From Archegozetes longisetosus (taxonomy: Eukaryota > Arthropoda > Arachnida > Sarcoptiformes > Trhypochthoniidae): DNA of 64,000 bases. The position numbers and the translations under genes were made by a program. The DNA lies in the NCBI GenBank assembly GCA_018873245.2, contig JAEMBT020000009.1, positions 18,011,794-18,075,793 on the forward strand. Direction: 5' to 3'. The stretch's first letter is position 1. Each line of letters opens with the position of its first letter. Shown here one piece after another: positions 24,697-41,079 of this stretch. The notes under the pieces are model-generated. The model saw only the letters and a program-made list of their open reading frames with translations. It searched no databases and was not told the origin of the DNA.

Positions 24697-27410
24697 TACT
24701 TTCATTCTTAAATGTGATAAATTATTTAAATCATTTATTTTAATTAAAATACCAAATCATTGTGAATTTTTTCTTAATCTTGGATCGAATTCAAACAAAA
24801 TTCAATAAATAGGCTTGACTAATAAGTATAGTGATTTATAAGTACCTTTTAATAATAAAAATATAGCGTTAACGATCTATAATTATAACGTTTTAAGCGA
24901 TTTAAATTCTCTTTAAAATCGTAAATGATATGAATCAAATCAAATATATCATTAAATCTAAACGAGATGCAGATATAACCAGTTGGGCAAATATCATTCT
25001 AATTTACAATCATCATACATTTTAACGAATTAAAGGTACACTAGTCTTTGTCCAAAGACATTCTCTAATGCCTGCTTCTCCGATGCCTATAAGAGTGAAA
25101 TGTTTGTGATACATAGCTTTGAAATGCCTTAATTGGAATTAACTTACATTACAATGTATTTAAAAGTGAGATATTTGTTATAACGAGTCAAAAATGTATA
25201 CTTTATGGGTAATCGGATGCAAAAATATTCTTCATATTAATGATCACTTTGTGCGACAATAATGGTATAAGAAATAGCGACTCCAAATATCTATTTGAAT
25301 AAAATTATCAAAGATACGTACAAAGAGAACTTCAGCTATTTTTTCAAAATACTTACAGATAGAAGAAAAGATTTGTTAACGTTGAAAAATCCACTGCCAG
25401 TCAATGTCGACTGTTGTCTAAAGAGTGACATAAATATAGAAATCTATTTGGTAGATAAATAGAGTTAGTGAGATCATTTGGATCATATAAACTTGTTTTA
25501 GAATATAAGTCATGTGACAACTAACCTTCAATCTATCAGAATCTGAGCCAAGTTTTGCTTGAGGTATCAGTTCAAAAATTCGATCATTCTGTCGAAAAAT
25601 GAATAATTTTATCTAACTATAATTGTTTTTAGAATTTTGAAGCACTCCTAACCTTGAGATTCATACGATCTACAGTCAAACAGATGATAGTCAAATAGGT
25701 TGCTGTCACAGAAATTATAGAAATTGCGTACTGTAGAGGAAACTCAGATTTAGACTGAAATGACTTTTGAGATAAGAAACAAATTGAAATGAGTGTCATT
25801 CCTTTTGTTAAAAATGAAAATAATATACACGGAGAAAGGATTTCATCGATTTCTTTGATAACTTTCTGCAAATTTAAATACATTTTCACAAAATGATCAA
25901 ATCGTTCAACGAATTCCAGACTTTCGACTGATTCTTGAATTTTTTTAATGAACTCATTTATTATTTGAATAGAATATAGGCTGAAATATATAACTAAAAA
26001 ATCAGTGAAATAAAGCAGTACTTCGGTTGAAATATCTTCAATAGTTTCTAACAAAACAGTTTCGTGTCGGAAGTCATATAAATTAACTATAACTACTTTA
26101 CATATGGCAAAAGTTGTTGTAAATATAACATAAATGTATACAACAATTCTCAAGTGATAAAATACTGCCTTGTTTACAACCATTGAACGCAATTTGACTA
26201 TTAGTTTTTGAAATCTTCGACCACGCCAAGATATTAAAATCAGTTTGAAGATATTGGTAACATTCGACATGAATACTAGACCGTTATAAATGTTAAAAGC
26301 AAAAGATCCTCCAATTATTGTTTCTTTAAAATGACAATTTACCAAACACGGAGTATTGAAAGCAACAATAACTCCGAGTACAAACAAACCATAGATAATA
26401 AGTAGCACATTCTTTCGATTAGACTTTGTTTCATCAAACCCGATATACATAACACCGGAAAATCGATGGAATCTCACTACAATATCAAAGCCATCATTTT
26501 CTTCATTTGCGTTCTCTTCAACACTTTTGAAATGAAAAAACTTCATTGTACAAATAATTGATTATAAGAACAAAGTATTCAAAAATTTTGATTCAATAAA
26601 GCTTTCTAAAAGTTACGATCTATTAAGTTAACCAGTTTACTATTACAACAATTAACAAGAGTGTTCACTGTCAGAGAGTCAAATTCTTATTATATTTTTA
26701 GTTTATATCATAAGATCTAAATTTTAGGAATATATCGATTACTCTCAGTTTGAGAAGTGCTTTAATTCACTTCACTGGTCAGATAGAGTATTCCAACTGT
26801 TTCATTAGGTACATCTACCATCAATGGATCATGCCTATTTGTTCAAATTTTCATCTGATAATCACTTTTCTGAGCAATGAATGATGAAATTTTTACATTT
26901 AAGCTACTTTAATGATATCATTCTTCAGGGAAAACGGGTTGTTTGAGCTGCACTTTACTTATGTTTATATTACTTACAGTAAATTATGTCTCATATGATT
27001 ATTGGCTTTTTGTGGATATGGTTCGAATGTTTTGCAAGACTAGCGTAGCTTTTTCATTTTAAGTATGAACGTATTAACAAAATCTATTTATGTCATTCAG
27101 TAAGGAATATGCAAATTAGAAAGTAATCTTCAAGATTGAAATTTTAGAAAATCCAAAAGTGAACTCCTAAGATAATACAATAGATTGTGAAAAGCAAAGT
27201 TACAAAAGTTTGAGAGATACAACACTAGCTTAAGTTTATTTTATATATTAATTAATGGTTATGTAGGGCACTCCATATGTATTCGAGAGAAATGCTTTAA
27301 GTTGATTGCATTCTACAAAATATAGCTCCAAATATAATCATAATCAAAAGTATTTGGCCCTTTGTTTCTCTATCTAGTTTATCTATTACAAAATTAGCTA
27401 GAAGTCATAG
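24697..27410. repeat. Segmental duplication, copy B
   Basis: Direct-orientation partner of 17375-20340. It matches from TTTACTTTCATTCTTAAATG to about AAATTAGCTAGAAGTCATAG, where copy A resumes after its extra 220 bases. The downstream edge abuts the fold-back repeat that begins near 27718. Confidence 0.85.
25237..26546 (-). CDS. Gustatory receptor (7tm_7 family), copy B
   Basis: Same four-exon structure as copy A: 26546-25653, 25588-25526, 25443-25357, 25290-25237, also 365 aa with no stops or frameshifts. By eye about 29 residues differ, so the two proteins are about 92% identical. Differences cluster near the N-terminus (ADQER against ANEEN), in the second hydrophobic stretch (YKGRAF against YNGLVF), and in TTTFAICKVVIVNLYDF against TTTFSLGKLVLVNLHDF. 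The TM7 motif is SYTIIVAQSDH. Exons are better conserved than introns and flanks, which argues that both copies remain under selection. Function as for copy A; a shifted ligand range is possible but unproven. Confidence 0.88.
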
Positions 27411-27717
27411 TAATTCAATGTCTTGTACTTGACTACCAAAACAAAAGATAGACGTCAATGACTCAAACTTAATATTCTTTAGCTTAATTTTTTGGATTTT
27501 CTTACTTTTAGATTTGGATATTTTATTAAAATTTCAAAACTTATTGAAAAACCAGACCAGACCAGACTGGTTGAGATTCTACTTTTCAACTGTCAGAACG
27601 AGAATATGGTGCCAGAATCGGACTATTTCACTAAAATCTTAGTTTTTATGCAGTTTATCTCAGTTTCCAATATTCAAGTTGTCGATAAAATCAATATTAG
27701 CACTAATTTACTTATCT

Positions 27718-28780
27718 TAAGTCTGACGAGGAAGAGTATCGAAGTGTAAATCTCAGAATTTGATAAAAAAAATTACAAACTAATTTCAATGTGCTGATTA
27801 CGAATATCAAGTTTATTTTTGCGTAAAGTTAAAATTTAGCAACAAAAGTGGTAATTTATAAACAAATGTGTAAAGCAAAGAGGATTTATGCACCAACTAC
27901 AAGTAATAAAAACACCTTCTGAACATTGAGAACAATCCTGGTAACAAGTTTGCTCATTTAAAATAAAACAGATATTATTTATATTCTTGAATTTAAGATT
28001 GAGATCAAAGTAATAGTATCAATATTGATTAAGAGTTTTCTCTAAAATAAAGATATATTATCAATTCTTATCTTTTCTATTAATTATATTTCTTTCAAAA
28101 AAGGTTTATTCAACTATTGCTTATGGTCTTTTTCATTATTTTTGAAATGAAGCTGACATTATTTTATCGTCTAATAATTGGATATTATATTTACTAATTA
28201 ATAATATGTTTAAAGTTCTTAACAAGCTCTTAATAAGTTCTTAAAAAAAAGTTCTAAAGTATTTTCAATTAAGGTTTGAACGATGCAGAAATCAATGAAT
28301 TTTCGAAATGTTATTTGAATTCTTGAAATTTCAATCGTTCGGTTGAGAATAAGAAATCAATAAAAGAAATCAGTTCTGAAATGAGTGAAGCCATGAAAGA
28401 TATGTATTCATCAATATATTACATGCCAGATGTTTAAAGTTTGTCTTCCCTTAATTATATCAATGTTTTAGCACATAAACAGTCAATGATTGACGTTATT
28501 GTTGTGGGTTAGTCCACAAAATATGTCTTTTGTTTATAACAACAGTATTCAGGAAAGGGAGCGAAATGCTCGCATACTTCACTCATAATTTATGGATGAA
28601 TACATACATTTCACGGCTTTAGAAATGAGACACCAATGAATTAATCTTTTGTTGACAAAAATTTTTTGTTTTAGTCCCAAAAATGTTTAAGAGTTGAGTC
28701 AATACAACAAAAGAGACCAAAAGTCAAATTAAATTATCTAATATTAAGATAAACTTTAATTTGTATTCATTATCATAAAC

Positions 28781-28842
<62 letters not shown>

Positions 28843-29022
28843 CTTTGATTACTATTAATATTGAGAACAATGGCTACTAGGAAACTGTTCAAAAAGCATG
28901 TAGATTTCGCTTTACGCAAAAATAAACTTTATATTCGTAATCAGCGCATTGAAATAAGCTTGTAAAAAATTGTCATCAAATTCTGAGATTTACACTTCGA
29001 TACCCTCCCTCGTGAGTTTAAG
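27718..29022. repeat. 1.3-kb fold-back repeat with about 120-bp inverted arms
   Basis: About 27718-27838 is an inverted copy of about 28903-29022, sharing long runs such as GAGTATCGAAGTGTAAATCT (one base differs) and TTTATTTTTGCGTAAAG. A weaker inner pair occurs around 28383-28420 and 28585-28625 (TATGTATTCATC core). The interior has the (TC)n tract and no clear gene. Transcription across it would give a long hairpin RNA. It may be a fold-back transposon. Confidence 0.7.
28784..28839. repeat. (TC)28 microsatellite
   Basis: An uninterrupted TC dinucleotide run of 56 bases between the arms of the fold-back repeat. It is likely length-polymorphic. Confidence 0.97.
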
Positions 29023-29415
29023 TTATGGTTACTATAGATATTTTGATGTAGTTTTGATTCAGAAATACAAATATTGCATTGGAATAATGACTTATTAACA
29101 ATTCATATTATTTCTCACTTTAGATACTTTTCATGCAATCATTTTATGTTTTAATCTATTTTATCATAAATTTTGATGCGATAGTACTTTTACACTATTT
29201 TTACAATACTTTTAAAAGATACCTAACTTATTGTTTGAACACTTACTGATAAAAATAATTTGATCAGATTTGAAAACAATAAGCTGATCTACACTTCAAA
29301 AATATGTTCAAATGCATTTTTAAAACTTAAGACTTCGATTTATCTTTTCATTAATTTATTTTATTTGTTTATTAAGCAAGAGTTTAAGTTATGTTTTAAT
29401 AGTTGGATACTGATT

Positions 29416-29452
29416 GCAACCAACAGATAGCAACCAACAGATAGCAACCAAC
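29416..29452. repeat. 14-bp tandem repeat, about 2.6 copies
   Basis: The unit GCAACCAACAGATA occurs twice perfectly and a third time partially, about 0.5 kb upstream of the ABCC start codon. Confidence 0.85.
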
Positions 29453-29969
29453 GCACTGCTAAGAAACAAGTTCAACTTTTACTCATTATAAGTTGAAAAT
29501 ACCTGTAAGTAGCTAAGAGGTCAACAAGTGTTATAACGAGCCTACCATGCATCAAATATAAGAATTCAAGTTCATTCATAGCGCGCATATTTTGCGTATA
29601 CAAAAAAATACGCAATATATAGCATAAGATATGGCATAATATGGATGCAACTTTATTAAAACCACATAATTACAACTTGTTCAATGCAATTGAATAGTTC
29701 AATTGTCGATTTAAATCTGTTATGTTCAATCATTTGATCGCTATACAATAGCATGCTGTGCATTTTTCTCCGATACAACATATGCTGTTAACATGTGCTG
29801 ACGTTATCACTTCTGATGTTTACAATCTCCAATTTGCTCAATCTACAGGTATATCAACTATTGATTTGGCATCAACTTATTCACTGATATGCCTGTTCAG
29901 TTGTTGCTTTGGTAATTAATTATATTTCACTGACTAAAGTGTTCACATTTTGAAAAAGTTGTCCAAATA

Positions 29970-35668
<5,699 letters not shown>

Positions 35669-36139
35669 ATCAAATTTTCAACGAAGCGAATAGATTGAAG
35701 TAACTTTAATAAACTTGTTAGACAAAACTATAATAAAGATATTTTAGAAGAGTTGTCGTCTCATTATTTTTTGGCAATTCAAATATCTAAATAATTGAAG
35801 TGCAAACAAGTGTTCTAATGATCGGTAAAAGCTTAAAACCTAAGACCAAAAACAAGTTAGAAGTTGACTACTTTTCGAGTGAGTTACCATTTGTCAACTT
35901 TGAAATATATTTTAAGGTTTACCACTTGAACTTAAGGAAATTTTGAGTTCAAACCTTCTTATTGAACTAAGGCTATTGAATTAAGATATGGATATCATAA
36001 CAGATAACATTAAGTCTAATCAGTTTACACTACAATTACTATGACATTGAATAGTCTCTAATCAAGTTTGACTCAACTCCAAAATCCCAATTGGCATTAA
36101 TTAGGTTTGTCTCTACTGGAAGCAAATTCTATTAAAACA

Positions 36140-38715
36140 ATGCAAGTGTACTTTCATTTAATTGCTTTTGTTTTCGTTATTTGTGCCAACAAAGTTTCTC
36201 AAAGTAAGTCTATGACTATATGATGCGCTATCGCATATAAAGCTAAGTTTATGTCAAATTCAATGATGTCCCTTAAGAACTTGACTTTTATTTTGAGTTT
36301 CATTTAATTTAGGTGAACAGTCCATTTTGACAACAGAAACAGCCATCCATTTGAAGCTTTTTAATAATTTTATAAACCTCTGGAATTCAGAAAATAATCA
36401 AAAGCCATTCAAATTTAAAGTTTCTTCACTTGATTTAAACCAAAGCAATAAAGAGGCCGATGGGCGAAAAATTAAGATATCAGTTCTGAATGATAAGAAC
36501 TATGAATTTGTCAATCAAGAAGAGTTTGGGCACTTATACGAACCCAAAGAGTTCGTATTATTGAACATTAATGTGACAAACATAGAGAAAGTTGTACGTT
36601 TAAAGATTATAATATATAGCAATCATATTTATTGTTATACTTACAAGAGGTCAAACTTGGATTAAGTTAAGATATTTATATTTGAAAACAGGCGTATTTG
36701 ATAGAGCTATTTGATGCTAATAATAAATTGTTTGGTCTGAGCCATATATTGCCGTTTGACAAAGGTCTAACTGATGGCACCTTTAGAAGTCCTATATTTG
36801 ATTTGAATAACAATTTAATCGGAAAAATTGCGGGTAACTATTTTTATCAATTGATCTTAGCATTTTTCTAATTTTAGTCAAACTTAATTCTATGGATGAT
36901 TCCTATGCGAAAATATAGTTGAGTTTTTGATTATTCGTCCGATTCATGGGTTCGATGCGAGCGCTGAAAAGATGATTGAAATAAAGAAAGGCGTATATAT
37001 GGGACACAGAGGAACTGGTGTAGGCAGAAGAACTGACCTGTTAGTTTCCAAGTTTCTGTTGTTTTATACAAAATTTGTATACTATGAAGTCCAACTAATA
37101 TATAATTAACTTTTGATCTAATTTAGCCCTGAAAATTTACTTGAAAATACGATCTCAGCTTTCAATTATGCGTGCCATCATGTAAGATATTCAACTGTGG
37201 TTCTTTAAGTTTAGAGTAAATCACAATAAATGACTCCGCTATATAAGTATTATGTAGTGAAAAATGATTACATAAGTGAATAGTCCTGGACAGTCATATT
37301 CAGCAATCAAGTGATCCTTAATTAAAATTCAGAATTGGCTGGCTTTGAAACATGAAGTTCCTAATTAAACCAATGTATTTTAACTACTTTCAAAAGATCT
37401 TAATTAGTGCCACGACAAATAAGTTAAAACTTTTTGACTAACTCCTAGATTTTCAAAGATGATTCTTTAGATTATATTTTGATAAATATATATTTCAATA
37501 GTTATTTAATGAACCTAAATTTGTTTTTGAATAGGGAGCGGACATGATTGAATTGGATGTGCAGCTATCCAAAGATAATATACCTATAATTATCCATAAT
37601 TTCGGTGCAAATGTTTATTTTGAAAAGGTAAAACTTATAGTTAAGATATTGTAATCACTCATTCAAATGGTTATTTAATGAAGATTCCTTTTTGTAATTT
37701 TATTTTCAATACAAGAAATCTGGTGGAGATTTTGATGTTATGTCAATTCCCGTGAAAGATATTAAACTTCGTCAGATGAGTGAAGTTTGTACCATTTATA
37801 CAGAACTTATTAGTTAACTATTAATGCCTTTATTTCTATTAATACCTTTATTTTTATTAATGTATTCAGATGAGTATTGTTGAAAATAGATATTTTAGTA
37901 AGAATGATACTCAAGATAACCAGCCGTTTGAAACACTAAAAAGTGTTTTAGAGAAGGTTCAGCACAATTGTGGCATAAATGTTGAGATCAAGTATCCGAT
38001 GAAAAAAAGCGTAAGATTTGTTTCAAACTATTGAAACATGTGTTCAAATATAACTTACTATAAATTGAAAGTAATAATCATTTTGTTCGTCAATCAATGA
38101 TAGGATGGTTCTATGAATGGAGTCAAAGGTCTAGAATTGAATGAATACGTAGATACCATACTGAAGACACTCTATGAAAATATTGGCAATAGAACCGCAT
38201 TCATTACTTCGTTTAACCCTGACTTATGCGCCATGTACCCGTTCAACACTTTATACTTGTAGTTTATTAATTATTTTATATCAAACCTTTTCTCTTAGGA
38301 TCCGATTGAAGCAAAACAAATTTGCAGTCGCTTTGTTGACATCAGGAGATGTGGTCAAATGGAATCCAAAAGCTGTACCTTACTGGGATACTAGAGCAAC
38401 AACAATACCATTTGGAACTTATTTCGCGCAAAGCATGGGCTTACACGGGCTTTCAGTTTTCGCAAAGGACCTGCTCAGTGATCGGTCATTGATAAATTTC
38501 GTGAAATCAAGAAACCAGTCACTTTATGTTTGGGGAGACCTTCTCGACAGTTTTCAAGTTATTGAAGGTTTGAAAAAAGATGGAGTGGATGGACTTATTT
38601 TTGACAAGTAATTAAATGATTAAACTATTTGTTCAGTCATTTGCTCTAATAATTATAAAATGATTACAGGATCGATCAAATTCTACCAAAACCGTCAGTA
38701 AACCATTTAAGGTAA
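36140..38715 (+). CDS. Secreted glycerophosphodiester phosphodiesterase, GPCPD1-like
   Basis: Eleven exons: 36140-36203, 36313-36590, 36692-36833, 36919-37039, 37127-37181, 37535-37627, 37716-37784, 37870-38010, 38104-38234, 38299-38607, 38670-38715, giving 482 aa. Residues 1-18 (MQVYFHLIAFVFVICANK) look like a signal peptide, unlike cytosolic vertebrate GPCPD1. The starch-binding CBM20 domain is not recognisable in the 20-160 region. The GDPD barrel begins GHRGTG (H191), then ENTISAF, IELDVQLSKD (E226, D228 metal ligands), IIIHNF (H241), VEIKYP (E313), FITSFNPDLCAM, and ends with VWGDLLDS and GVDGLIFDK. The usual HD pair after the barrel strand is HN here. Expected reaction: glycerophosphocholine or similar to glycerol-3-phosphate plus alcohol, outside the cell or in the secretory path. 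AATAAA at 38762. Confidence 0.88.
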
Positions 38716-38769
38716 TTAATGTGAACGATGTCCTAATGAAACTAAGTTCGTGAAAGAAAATAATAAAGT

Positions 38770-40215
38770 TCAAGTTACTTGCATCAAATCCTTTGCTACA
38801 ATTTATTGTTACAAATGAAAAAATGTTGTCCTCCTCTACGGCTTAGGAGCATTTTCAAAGCTAGCCAATCAAGATAGTAGTTTTTCCTTATCAACTCTTT
38901 GTTGTGATGTTATCGAGATTGAAAATCAGATACTTTCTCACATAAGTCTTTGGTTTCTTAATTAAATTAAGATTTATATTTATAGGGACTCATCAAATAT
39001 TGCTTTATTATCGGAGATCTGGCTTTTTCTAGGAAGCCTATATCTGATGACCTTCAATAGCTCACTATTGTGTCATAATAATATTGATTTTGAGAAACTG
39101 TTTCAAGTATTGTAAGGTTTGTGCTGTAGATCTAAGGCTCAACTATTCAATAAATTCTCTTCAATAAGAGCTTTTGAAGGTCTAATTTTTGTGGTACTTA
39201 GACCATGAAAACATAACTGTATCCAATAAAAATTTGATACATTTAAATTAAACATTTAATGAGAAGGCCAACCATTTTACTGTTAGCGTCACCAGCATTT
39301 GAATCACAATCGTTCGGATATAGCCAACACGATAAAAGAAACTTTGGTATTCGACAAAGAGTTGTGCAACTCTTAGCTGATAAAACTTTTATTATATATT
39401 TTTATCTTATAGTTAAACATATGGAAAGCTCCCATACAATGTTTGACATTAATAAATATGAAAACGTTGCATTAACAGTCAACTTTCTGACGTGCTCTCA
39501 CAACTTCTAATAGATCCTTCAAACCATTAAAACTATATCAACCATTTACTGTCTCAAGTATGCCTTTCACTAATTCAGAGACGATAGGCGAATAGAAAAT
39601 TGAAGTTTCACTCAGACACTCGATGCCAGTTATAGATTGACTGACTATGAAAATTCTTATAGCCAGAAATATTAAAGTTTACGAGAAGTTTGGCTCTAAA
39701 TTTGAGTTTGTTCCGATAGATCATCACTTTTAAAGAAACAACTTGTGAATATTTTTTTGAACTAGCTTTCCGTCTGATAAGGTCTTCGAATCTCAAGGTT
39801 TAATGAATAATAATCTTCGTCTTATAATAATTGTATGAGATTTAAACCCTTATGATTTAAGCTAAATTTTCAAAAATTGTACCATGGATAGTAAACACTT
39901 CACGTATCAAATATATCAATGCAATTTCATTAAGTACTGACATAATCAGTTCATGAGCTTATCACTTGCCATAAAAACACCACATTTTAAGTTTAGTTTG
40001 AATTAAGCGATTCTTTACTCGGGTTTATTATTATATGCCCTCATACATGTCTTTCGTTTGCTTTGAAATGGATTTCATCTTAATCTATAATCTTAGTTAT
40101 AAAGATCAAATCTAGAAAATGAAAATCGTGATATCAGTTGTATTTGAAACCTTGTCAAATTCTGCAATGGCTCTAATAAAAAAAGTGATAAAACATGTGC
40201 TGATATCATTTTAGT
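38770..40215. other. Non-coding spacer
   Basis: AT-rich DNA between the phosphodiesterase and the defensin gene. An 83-codon frame at 39259 has no recognisable motif and no splice context. I see no repeat or RNA gene. Confidence 0.45.
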
Positions 40216-40223
40216 TATAAAAA
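40216..40223 (+). promoter_or_regulatory. TATA box of the defensin gene
   Basis: TATAAAAA lies 62 bases before the chosen start codon, predicting transcription from about 40246. An in-frame ATG at 40227 is only 11 bases from the TATA box and so would not be in the mRNA. This decides the start at 40278. Confidence 0.6.
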
Positions 40224-40277
40224 CACTTGAACTCCAATAAAAAATTTTATATTTCAACATTGCAAACAAGTATAACT

Positions 40278-40536
40278 ATGAAGCTAGTGTTAGCGAACTT
40301 TGTCCTTGTCATTGCAATCCTCTTAATTGCCATCAATATAGGTGAGACTTATTTTGCATTTTACATCAAATTCCGAACTCCGAATTTGAATCCATTTTCT
40401 CGTTCTAGAGATGGTTATGTCAGAAACATTTGGATGTCCTCTTAAGAGCCTATGCAAAGACAATTGTATTAAATATGGGTTCAAGGATGGACAATGTGAA
40501 GGATTAACACTAACTACATGTCATTGCATCGGATAA
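40278..40536 (+). CDS. CSalphabeta defensin, ancient invertebrate type
   Basis: Two exons, 40278-40341 and 40409-40536, joined in phase 1, give a 63-residue secreted peptide. Residues 1-20 are a strong signal peptide (MKLVLANFVLVIAILL). A short acidic spacer (EMVMSET) follows, and the mature part starts at about F29. The six cysteines are C31, C37, C41, C51, C59 and C61, spaced CX5CX3CX9CX7CXC. CKDNC (CxxxC), DGQC (GxC) and CHC (CxC) are the three hallmarks of the cysteine-stabilised alpha/beta fold. The FGCPL start is shared with tick and scorpion defensins. Members disrupt bacterial membranes or bind lipid II. There is no dibasic/furin site before the mature part, unlike many arthropod preprodefensins, so processing may be by signal peptidase alone or another protease. 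AATAAA at 40578. Confidence 0.9.
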
Positions 40537-40991
40537 TGATTGTTTTAATATCTGTCCTTACAAAAAGATTCTATCAAAATAAACAATTTTAAGATATATA
40601 ATACGATTTTAGACTATTAAATACTAATTTATTGATTCCGTAATTTGGTAATCTTATAAATAAGTTCTCTTTTAATCAGTATTTAATCAGAAACATAAAA
40701 AAGAATTGAATAAAATATTTAATTTGCAACTGAAATCTTATATCAAGACAATATTAATAAAACTTTAAGATAAGAAGATTCAAAGTTCGTAGATTATTTT
40801 AAATGTAAGCATTAATTTGAATCTCTACGAAGTAGACTATAACCGAGTGTGTAAGCACCGAGTCACTGTTAAGCTGAATACTAGTTGTACTTATCATAGA
40901 TTTGTCTACTACTGTGAGATGTAATAGCGTTAGTTTACAGAAACTTGGAATTTAGGAAGTTCTGCTTTAAGTGAAAAGTGATAAAATATTT

Positions 40992-41073
40992 TGGCAGAAG
41001 TGGGATTCGAACCCACGCCTCCGAAGAGACTGGTGCCTTAAACCAGCGCCTTAGACCGCTCGGCCATCCTACC
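40992..41073 (-). tRNA. tRNA-Leu (anticodon AAG)
   Basis: The minus strand folds as a class II tRNA: acceptor GGTAGGA pairing with TTCTGCC, discriminator A at 40992, A box TGGCCGAGCGG, a long variable arm (TCTCTTCGGAGGC), and B box GGTTCGAATCC. The anticodon stem CTGGT/ACCAG encloses TTAAGGC, giving anticodon AAG at 41039-41037, read to decode CUN leucine codons. There is no intron and no encoded CCA. A T-rich stretch for pol III termination follows just downstream (TTTT at 40985-40989 on the opposite strand). Confidence 0.95.
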
Positions 41074-41079
41074 ACACTT

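Noticed and set aside
27492-27749. 85-codon + strand frame near the second receptor copy
   Set aside because: No motif or splice context, and its 3' part lies in the arm of the fold-back repeat.
40227-40445. 72-codon frame reading through the defensin intron from an upstream ATG
   Set aside because: The upstream ATG is only 11 bases from the TATA box and the read-through loses all cysteines; splicing at 40341/40409 restores a complete defensin.
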